Origin: Linum tenue
Taxonomy: Eukaryota; Streptophyta; Magnoliopsida; Malpighiales; Linaceae
Direction of reading: 5' to 3'
Length of the DNA: 64,000 bases
Assembly: GCA_946122785.1 (NCBI GenBank)
Contig: CAMGYJ010000003.1
Coordinates: 5,270,001 to 5,334,000 of the forward strand
Part shown: one piece after another, positions 55,852-64,000 of the stretch
How the letters are laid out: the number at the start of each line of letters is the position of its first letter
How positions within the stretch are numbered: position 1 is the first letter of the stretch
Translations under genes and position numbers: made by a program
The notes under the pieces: generated by a model
The model's database searches: none
What the model saw: only the letters and a program-made list of their open reading frames with translations
Told to the model about the DNA's origin: nothing

Positions 55852-58522
55852 ATTAATTTGTTTTATAAAACTTTCATCTTGTCATCATTGTGCTTTCTGG
55901 TTTTTTGCCAAGCCATGATAAAATCTAAAGAAATCAAGAATTAACAACACGATTTAGGATAGGAACCACCGTTCCTGTATCCCTAGAAAATGGTGGTAAA
56001 CACGGACTCACCTGCCAAACTGGTTTGTATTGAGATTTTTATCGGGTATCAGGGAACCATGTGATTATAAATTAGACTTGATCAAAACAGGCCAAAACTT
56101 GAAATTCAGCATGTTTGACCGACCTATGCCAACCTCTAATTATTCTTTACTTTTAAACTTTCTATTTGAAAATAAAAAATAATGAAAGAAAAGAGATGAC
56201 TGCAATTCGCCATTTGCACATCACTGATTCGGCAATAAAGCTATAGAATTTCTAAAGGAAACTGAAAATGTTTAGAATCGTTTTAATGAAATTAATGTTA
56301 AAAATAACCAAATAGATCTTTCTGTTTAGTTTTTTACTAACAAATATCAAACGATTCCCTATAATATACACTATAATTTAATCATTATGATATCAAATAA
56401 TTACATAATATATATTTGAAATGATACAAATTGAACTAATTGGGTTGGTCGAGGTTCATTGAATAACTTTAAAATACATTATATTTTAGCCACTAAGATA
56501 TAAAATAATAGCATAATATATATTATGCTAGAGAAAATAGCTTGTTTTAGAATGGCAAACCCATGAGTTTATTTGTATTACTTGATTGGCAAATTCCGTG
56601 TAGGTCAGACCTATTCAACTCTTTTATTTATGATTAGCGGTTAGCCATTAGAATCCATGCATTAGTTTATTGTTAAATTTTTTTCTTTTTAGCAATAAAA
56701 AGGAGTATTGTTTTTGCCTTTTCATATATATTTTACCACCACGAAGAAATAAAAGGACTTAAAGAACAAAATTGACACTCCCGGACCCGTTTAAATCCGC
56801 TTGTGTACGGTAAGTTGGCCCGTTCCACAGAGAAAAAAGGAAAAAATTGACACTCCCTATTCTATCCTTCCTGCAAACGCTCCTGGAGCAGGGAATTTGA
56901 AATAGGGGAAGGGTTTTTTACTCACTACTATTATATATTTTCAATTTAAAAAGATACAACAAACGTACTTAGTGTGATTGGTTATGATCTTTGCTTTTCT
57001 TTGAAAGTGGTCATGGTTCGAATCCTAGTAAGTGTGTTTTTAATGAATAAAAAAAAGTAATTGTGAAGACCAAAATGCCCTTCCTATTTTCACTCTGGAT
57101 GCAGGAAATTTGAAATGGGGATTCAAGTTTTCTCATTTGCCTTTTATTTATTGTGTAGATTTGTCATTAAGTGCATTTATGAAGTGTAGGCAAGTTGTAA
57201 CTCACTTCATAGCGTTGCCCACTTATATGACAAACAATACTCTTTCATCGGTAGTTCGGTTGCACTAGAATTATCGCTTGTGGTTCTTGTTAGTATTGTT
57301 ATTGTGTTGCCCGGTCATGCTATTTGAACTTATCTTGGATAAAGAAAAAGTTTAGACATGTAACTCACTTCGTCTTCATGAACGTTGGCACAGAACTGGA
57401 ACACAATAGTGGATAACTGTTTGCCATGAACCAAAGATAAATTTATGCTGGATACTCGATTTCTGTTTATGGAAGTATGACAAACTTCGTGTCTAGTTAA
57501 TAAAACGGAAATTGGACACATGTTAACAAATTAGCTATCTGACTGGTTTTCTCCGGAACTTGATGGGATGTTGATGCCATTTCCATCTAGAAGTTCAAAG
57601 TTCAAAACCGGCAACAAACAACATAAACATGCATCATCAACCAAAACCAATCAATTAATCTTCTAATGGGTAATTTGTATGTCACGCTCGCTCTTATCAG
57701 TATTCTAACATCTAGACTGCCTTGTCGAAACTCTAGAATGCCGCTTCCTTCGGCAAGGCAGCCAAACTCGTGACCAAACGGTCACGAGTTCGAGCACTAC
57801 CATCATATGTTCTTCCTTAACCATATCGATAATGGCTCTCCGGCGTTTGGTCACGAGTTCCGAGCACTACAATCATATGTTCTTCCTTAACCGGATCGAT
57901 AATGGCTCTCCGGCGATTGTAGCTATCAATGGAGTGGTGGCTTTAGGGTTAATCAAGTCTAGTCACGATGACACGGCACTCTTGCATCTCTCCATCGTTG
58001 GGATGATAGCGAATTGAATTACGGCAGCAGGTTTCCGCAACTGGCCAAGAAAAGCACAGACGTAGAGATGGAAGGAACGTAATGGAGTATAGTAGTAGCA
58101 AAGTAGGACCCTCCCACCAAGTGTTCGACGATTTGCGTAGGACAAACATGAAGCTCAAAATACGACAAATGAAGCTCTCTCTCAATTATTGTCTTTCCCA
58201 CCTCTCCTCCCCTGCTTCTCGTACCTTCTGCTTAGTAAAGATGAAATCTTTTCGTCCAGGATTCGATTAATGGCTCATCATCTCAACTACCCAAAAGTCT
58301 CAATCGATACAATTATTCAATTTGAACCCCGGAATCTGCCTGTATCATCCCATCAGCTTTAATAATGGTGGGGGAAAAGCTTCGATGGGTTATCGAATTC
58401 CTTCCCTACCTCCCCCAGCTGCTTGTCAACAGAGGACAGACATGGGACAAATTCTTACAATTCTACAACAGAAATTACATTACATATACATCATTGAGCA
58501 GAGAGAGGGTTGAATCGAATGT
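55852..58522. other. Gene-free spacer with a SINE-like box and small repeats
   Basis: A perfect B box GGTTCGAATCC lies at 57015-57025, with a weak A-box-like GTGATTGGTTATGA upstream and an A-rich end near 57050, so a short SINE is possible. 57065-57125 shares GCCCTTCCTATTTTCACTCT and GCAGGAAATTTGAAATGG with 62915-62955. No gene seen. Confidence 0.4.
57767..57922. repeat. Inverted repeat and 69-70-bp tandem duplication
   Basis: CTCGTGACC-AAAC-GGTCACGAG (57767-57788) is a perfect hairpin. From its right arm, a unit starting GGTCACGAGTTC repeats at 57780 and 57849 with a few changes. Confidence 0.75.
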
Positions 58523-59238
58523 TCATTTGCAGAGCTGGTTCAGCAAGCTCTGTTCCTGCTGCTGCTGCTGGATGGTGCAGTTGATGAGAGAGCACGAACG
58601 AATGGCCTCTCCTGCTAGCGGGACTACAGGGAGATTATCGCAGTTGCAGATTTCAATCATGGAGCCATTTGGGTCGTGGAAGAATATCTGATCGACGTAG
58701 ATTCCTCCTTCCTCTACCCTGCCTTTCACGTACTCGATCTCCATATCCTTCAGCTTCTTCTCCACCATCGCCATGCTCTCGCACTGCACAAATTTAGAAA
58801 AAACCCGAAAATCAATTAGCCTCTGTTTTTGACAATTTCTTGATGGAAATGTCGAATTGAGAAATTTGGGGGAAGGGGGTGACGAACTTGGAATGAGATG
58901 TGGTTGTCTTTAGGGTTGATTTCGCTGATCTTCGGCATGCTTTCTGGGTCTTCGGACTGAAGCAAATGGATTCCGATTCCGTAACCAAACAGCCTGCAGA
59001 AAAACAGAGACCCAAAATCAAAACAGAGCCCTCTGTTTTTTCTTCTTCCAAAGTCTCAAATTGGTGGGAAAAGTTTGAAGTACCAGGCGCCGTCGAAGTC
59101 GAAGGAGCCAGGGCGGCGGATGGGGAAGAATCCAAGGACGTGCTGGTAGAAATCGAGGGATTTCTCGACGGATCGACAGACGAGGGAGATGTGATTCAGC
59201 GATTTGAGCTGCAGAGGGTTGTTCATTCCCATGCCCAT
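58523..59238 (-). CDS. VOC/glyoxalase I-like protein (three exons)
   Basis: Exons are 59238-59084, 58993-58888 and 58783-58523, 173 residues. Junctions are TG|GTACTT...CTGCAG|G, completing a Trp codon, and CAA|GTTCGT...GTGCAG|TGC, in phase 0. The start is MGMGMNNPLQLKSLNHISLV. Conserved blocks are LNHISLVCRSVEKSLDFYQH, LGFFPIRRPGSF, NPKDNHISFQCESM, VEEGGIYVDQIFFHDPNG and MIEICNCDNLPVVPL. These match the plant glyoxalase I family (VOC superfamily) near Arabidopsis GLYI4/GLYI7, which use paired beta-alpha-beta-beta-beta modules with metal-binding His/Glu. Whether it acts on methylglyoxal-glutathione is uncertain; many members do not. No lesion is seen. A glutamine run (QQQQQEQ) is near the C-terminus. 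Confidence 0.92.
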
Positions 59239-59372
59239 TATGATTCTTCTCACTTTCCAATTTTGGAACTCTTGCTATGGAAGAAGGGGGAGTTGGGAAG
59301 TGGGAATTGCAGAAGGGAAGTAAGAGGGAGATTGATGGCAGAGATGGTGGTTGTGGAGTGTTGTAATGGCGG

Positions 59373-59380
59373 TATATATA
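59373..59380 (-). promoter_or_regulatory. TATA box of the VOC gene
   Basis: The minus strand reads CCCTATATATACCGCC, about 135 bases upstream of the ATG. Confidence 0.6.
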
Positions 59381-61188
59381 GGGGGGGAAAACAGATGTTG
59401 CGAAGAGGCAGAGTGACTAAGTGAAGAGGTGGAGGGATAAGAATTTGGAAGTGGCCAACTTGAGGAAAGAGATGCAAATATCTAACCATTGATTACCTCG
59501 TTATTTGGAGTGTTTAGTATCGGTTCGACTATGTAACCACTATGAAACAAAAGTGGTACCCTCTAGTCTAATCATAACAAGGTAGTATCTAGGGTGTTTG
59601 GCTTTGATGGAGGAATGATCTTTGTCCTACTGATTAGCAACTCAAATGATTCGTTTAAACCTTTCGATATAAAGAATGCTTGAAATATTGTCGAGGATGT
59701 ACGTCAATGATATAAGTTCGACAATTGTGCTATCGACAAAGCTCAAAAAAGGAGTTGCTTTTCTTAGATGTCCTCCTGTACGCCAAAAATAAAACAATTG
59801 AATCTTGCCTCTCTCACAAAGAACCTAGGTGTCTCGACACATGCCAGGAACCCCAATCTTCGAACTGGTTGAGAAGCGACGTCTAACAATTTTTGTAACT
59901 CATGAAACAAAGATATGATTAGGAGTCACTGAGAGCAAAAGGTGGGGGGGGGGGGGGGGGGGTCTGAGATAATAATGACGAGAATCATGGGCTTGAAGGC
60001 ACAAAGCTGTAGCAACTTCGATCCTCGCATCTAAGGAAATTTTATAACCGTTGGAAGTGAAACCCTCTACCTCCGGTTATAAAACCAACTTATATGATAA
60101 AGTAAAAGATACGTTCTCTCCGCTGCACAGTTATCATCTTAGATTCATCACATTTGACTTGTTCGTCGGAGGATATGAATCCGAACTTCAACACCAGGGA
60201 TCATGCTAATCTTCTAGATTCGCCACCGGTTAGCTCGAGCCTTGATGCACCTGGATCCAGGCTCCGTAGCTTCTCCCCTCTCATGTTACTTCTGGTTCAA
60301 TCCATGCTTGGACTGAATCTCCTCAAAGAAGCTGACCTCCTCTCTCTTTACCATTCAAGGCCCAACGAAACTAGGCTAGAAATGGGACTTACTCTTGAAT
60401 CATTGTTAATTTGGTTTTTCTTAATATAGTTATACTCCTAGGTAAGATGTTAGATATTAATCGCATTTTAGACTTTTGAATTCAAGTAAGAGCTCAAACT
60501 TTTGGACACGACAAACATACATCCACGAATTCTAAATTTTTTTTTTCTTACAAATCGATCAAAATGAAGTTGAACATTAAGTTGAACAAATGAACCTATC
60601 TCCGAATCCAACTCGTTAAAAGAACATAAACATCCCTAAGCCCAAACCAAAGTCTCTCCCCAGAATCTCTCCAGCGGCCCTCCAAAGTCCAAACGTCTCC
60701 TTCGCCGCCGGCGACACCTTCTACCTCACAGTCCACGGTCGCCGCCGCCGCCACCTACTCCTACTACTCCCTCTGTTAATGCCTCCACCACAATCCAACA
60801 ACACGCACATGCTGAAAAGTAAAATCTCTTCTTTGTAATGTGCCCATCTTTGATTTCGCACGTGATGGAAATACATTAATGTCGTCTCTGGGCTCTGGCA
60901 AATTATCAAACCCATTAGCAAATCGTGTTCCATTTTCTCTTCTTCGTTTCATGGAAGGGGACGTACGATAGTCAGGTGGGCGGTCGGTCAGGGGATTAGA
61001 TAGAGACTGACGAAAGTTTCCGTCCACGTAGATTCCACGTTGATATGGAATCCAATATACCAGCTTAGTTACCGGTTGTTAGGTCCGACCCGACGGCCGA
61101 CCCCACCAAGTCCTTTCTTTGTTTTAGTTCTTATCCTATTGCTAATCAAAGATTGTATCTATATATACACTCATTGTTATAAAAAGAA
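59381..61188. other. Spacer with a long G tract and unplaced ORFs
   Basis: A run of about 20 G lies at 59945-59962. 60154-60429 (+, 91 codons, SSEDMNPNFNTRDHANLLDS) and a GC-richer piece at 60640-60770 (+, ISPAALQSPNVSFAAGDTFY) look mildly coding-like but are not recognised. Confidence 0.3.
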
Positions 61189-61528
61189 GGGTAATGTCTA
61201 TCTTATATCTAAATCTTTTTCAAAATTTTTTATATTATCCAAATCTATCGAAATACTAAGAATTAAACAAATGTTAACTTCTAGTTAGCAATTTTGTTAT
61301 TAATATTGACTTGGCAACATAATACTGACTTCGAAGAGACACATGAAGGTCAACATTCCAAAAATTTAGTATTTTAATTAAGAAAAGAGTTACAAAATTA
61401 TTAACAATAATGTAAAAATGACTAATATTTTGATGCATTATGATAGATTTGGCTAATTAATAAAATTTCAATAGGTTTGGATAATATAAAAGAATCTGAA
61501 AAAGATTTGGAAAAAATAGACATTACCC
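61189..61528. mobile_element. MITE with long terminal inverted repeats
   Basis: Left GGGTAATGTCTATCTTATAT and the right end read inward, GGGTAATGTCTATTTTTTCC, extend into about 60 bases of imperfect inverted repeat (shared CAAATCTTTTTCA and TATATTATCCAAA). The target duplication is unclear. Confidence 0.7.
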
Positions 61529-61666
61529 TAAAAACAAACCAAAAAAACTAATTACAATATATTTAAATATAACCGGGTATTTATAAATTTTATATGACCT
61601 ATTTGTACATATAGCGTATAAGAGAGGCAACGGTACGTAGGGAGAACTCATGTGGTCTATTAGTTA

Positions 61667-61695
61667 CTAGATTAGGGCCCGGCCTCTTGGCCGGG
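61667..61695 (-). mobile_element. Helitron-type 3' terminus
   Basis: The minus strand reads CCCGGCC-AAGA-GGCCGGG, a perfect 7-bp hairpin, then CCCTAAT and CTAG next to T. The body would extend rightward into the AT-rich 61.7-62.9 kb. Confidence 0.65.
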
Positions 61696-62954
61696 ACAGT
61701 TTGATTTTCATGTGTATGTGTTGTAAACATTGAGGTATATATTTTTTTATGGTTCATGTTGTTGGGGATTGAAGTAACTATTTAATTTGGTAAGTTCTCC
61801 ATGACAATCAACACATAAAAATCTAAATCAAAGTGAAAAGAAGGCAAAAACTAAAATCAACATACCTAACATTTTGGGGGAAATCCACAACTATAAAAGT
61901 CATTATATGAACACTTGATAATGATTTGAACATTTGTGATATATGAGTAGTGAAAGTTAATAAAAGTCATTGTAGCTCTTACTCAAGTTAGAAAGACTTT
62001 GATTTAATGGTAAGTAAACAATGATATGTAGTGCTTAAGAGGGAAGATGAGAACTTACATTGTTTATTAATATGCATCTTAGTTTCATAAATTTTACATC
62101 ATTAAAAATTTATGTGTTGAATAGAAACTCATCCAAGTTTGGAGCCATTGTAGAATGTAAGTTATGAGGCAAATGAAAAGTCTCAAGCATCCACATGCTT
62201 GAAAAATAAATCTATATTATCAAACATAAAATCATATCTTGCATCAGAAAAAGAACAAAAAAGTAGTAATTCGATAATCAATATAGGAATCAATATGGAC
62301 ACAATATCTAACCAAGAGAAGAGGAAGCGAAAAAACACAAATTGTTGTGTAATGATTCCGCTCACGATATTTTAAAGTGAAAAATATCATAAAAATTATC
62401 AACCAATAAAAGGGAACGGTAAAGGGGAAAATGCATCAATTTGAACCTAAAATGAGAGGATTTAATATCCTACACCATCATATATAATGATATATTATAT
62501 CCTAGAACATCATAAAAAAATCTATCTAAATGAAAAAGTATACTAAATTGAATCCAAGGTAAAAGTAACGATGAAGATAGATATTATATCCACCTAAGAA
62601 ATAATAAAGTAAGTCATGTTTCTTAGAGACCTCTCTCGATAGACCCACTCTATTATAAAACCCATTTCGTCAAACAATTGCATCATATAGAGTTTTAACT
62701 TAAATTTGAAGTGCTTATAATTAGCTATTTCAGCTCATGAATGAATTAATTATATCATTTGGTAAAAGAAAATAATTTATAAACTTGAGAGTTATTTCGT
62801 AGTATGAAAGTGTTTTAGAACCGTTATTTTATTCATTATTATTAAAATTGCTATTTTTATTATAATGTCTAAGCATGTCTAGGCGAGTTAGGAGATAGAG
62901 AAATGCCCAATGCCCTTCCTACTTTCACTCTCGTTGCAGGAAATTTGAAATGGA
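61696..62954. other. Gene-free AT-rich stretch, probable Helitron body
   Basis: No ORF recognised. No 5' Helitron end identified. Confidence 0.4.
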
Positions 62955-63168
62955 GCAAATCAAACTCTTTAAAATGTATTATAAGTAGTCTAGATAGATG
63001 TAGTCGCCCCTTCATTGTGGAGTGGCTTCTTCTTTAGATAGTCAAGTCGCTCGATCTCGTTGCAAATCAAACTCTTTAAAATGTATTATAAGTAGTCTAG
63101 ATAGATGTAGTCGCCCCTTCATTGTGGAGTGGCTTCTTCTTTAGATAGTCAAGTCGCTCGATCTCGTT
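62955..63168. repeat. 107-bp exact tandem duplication
   Basis: Two adjacent units start GCAAATCAAACTCTTT at 62955 and 63062 and appear identical. CTCGTTGCAGGAAATT flanks the array in full at the left (62929 onward) and again after the second unit, so the breakpoints fall at repeated GTTGCA words. Confidence 0.85.
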
Positions 63169-63326
63169 GCAGGAAATTAGAAGGAGAAATACGAGTATAA
63201 TTAGGGTTTGTTCCTGTGCAAGGATAATGCAACATCTATATGTCGCTCAATACCAAATTATTCTACATTTCCGGTCTAAAAGACAGATTGTACTATGTCT
63301 CGAATACTAATATTGTCTATCAAAAC

Positions 63327-63530
63327 TAGAGGTGGCAAATGGATTGGATCCATGGATTGGTCGATCCATGGATCAAATAGATTGGATCCAATGGATAGGT
63401 GGATCCATGGATTGGTGGATTATCCATGAATCCAAATGACATCATCAACCTTGGACCAATATGTAAAATGTGAAAAGTTTAGGTACTAAAATGTTATAAT
63501 GAAAATTTTTAGGTACCAAGATGTAATTTT
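63327..63530. mobile_element. Truncated relative of the exon-4 hAT MITE
   Basis: It starts TAGAGGTGGCAAATGGATTG and carries, in inverse order, the same AAAAGTTTAGGTACTAAAAT-type core as 35958-36323, but stops at 63530 without the second terminal repeat. Confidence 0.75.
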
Positions 63531-64000
63531 CTACCGAGACACGATGATGTATGGAGTAAGAGTAAGATATGGAGTAAGATATTGGCGGACAGGGGCGTGG
63601 CACTACCGAGACACGATGGGGATATCAGGAGTATCATCTCCCAGTGGCCTGTTGAGAATGAGGAGAGAGCCATTAATTGGTTCATATGCTGTCTCCTTCA
63701 TGCCATTTGGTGGTCAGTGTGGATTGAGAGGAATCATCGGATTTTTGAAGAAACGTGGCTACCTCCTTCGGTAGTGGCCAAGAAAGCTGCAGGTTCAGCG
63801 GTGGAGTGGATCGTTGCACACGGCAAGACAGAAGAAGATGAGGAGTATCGATGGTTAAGGGATGTTGTAGGAGGAATGTGAATGGTGATGCTGGGTTTGC
63901 GGTTGCAGGTTCGTGGATTTGATGGCGGGCAGCGAGTTGTGTTGTTTCATTCTTTTAATGGTGCTGGGTGATATATTCTTGTGTGCTGCTTGAATGGCCT
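63531..64000 (+). pseudogene. LINE ORF2 C-terminal fragment, cut by the window edge
   Basis: 63582-63881 encodes HAIWWSVWIERNHRIFEETW and VEWIVAHGKTEEDEEYRWLR then a stop, the usual C-terminal end of plant LINE ORF2 proteins after zf-RVT. The 16-bp CTACCGAGACACGATG occurs at 63531 and 63603, a local duplication. The sequence after the stop looks like a LINE 3' UTR and runs off the window. Confidence 0.6.

Overview
This is a plant nuclear genome window, most likely from a eudicot. The evidence is spliced genes with GT-AG introns, an LRR receptor-type ectodomain, a plant-type LC8 dynein light chain, a plant VOC/glyoxalase-like protein, plant mobile domain exons, and Athila-type and Tat-type Ty3/gypsy retrotransposons. 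I cannot name the species. Most of the DNA is transposable elements, many nested, with a few host genes between them.

Layout. 1-1534: gene-free, with a Helitron-type 3' terminus at 941-969. 1535-10895: a minus-strand LTR retrotransposon with only gag recognisable, flanked by a near-perfect 5-bp duplication (CCATA/CCATC), and carrying a 5'-truncated LINE (3669-5520). 11664-12538: a hAT-type element with 8-bp TSD. 13187-16650: two minus-strand host genes, a short LRR protein and a two-exon LC8 dynein light chain. 18970-25380: a Tourist-like element with TTA TSD, split by a full-length LINE with two intact overlapping ORFs and by a second insertion that has a tRNA-like head and a LINE-like tail. 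27987-28300: the last two exons of a choline/ethanolamine kinase. 28719-29111: a foldback element with two 134-bp arms that are identical base for base and a 9-bp TSD. 29440-34380: a MULE N-terminal ORF facing convergent plant-mobile-domain exons, with short hairpin motifs around the promoters.

35051-36999: a seven-exon gene of unknown family, broken by a hAT MITE inside exon 4 and a one-base frameshift in exon 2. It is divergent from a promoter-like stretch with site II and telo-box motifs. 38.5-53.5 kb: a degenerate minus-strand Tat-lineage Ty3/gypsy element with an antisense extra ORF and several PPT-like repeats. A plus-strand non-autonomous Athila-type element (43114-50002, TSD GGAAG) lies inside its integrase. 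53.5-64 kb: gene-poor DNA with Helitron ends, MITEs and tandem duplications, one intact three-exon VOC gene (58523-59238, minus), and a LINE fragment at the right edge.

Intact-looking host genes are the LRR protein, the dynein light chain and the VOC protein. The full LINE has intact ORFs and could be autonomous. Everything else that encodes protein is broken, truncated or non-autonomous. Boundaries marked by target-site duplications are secure from the sequence. Family assignments come from reading motifs by eye, without a database search.
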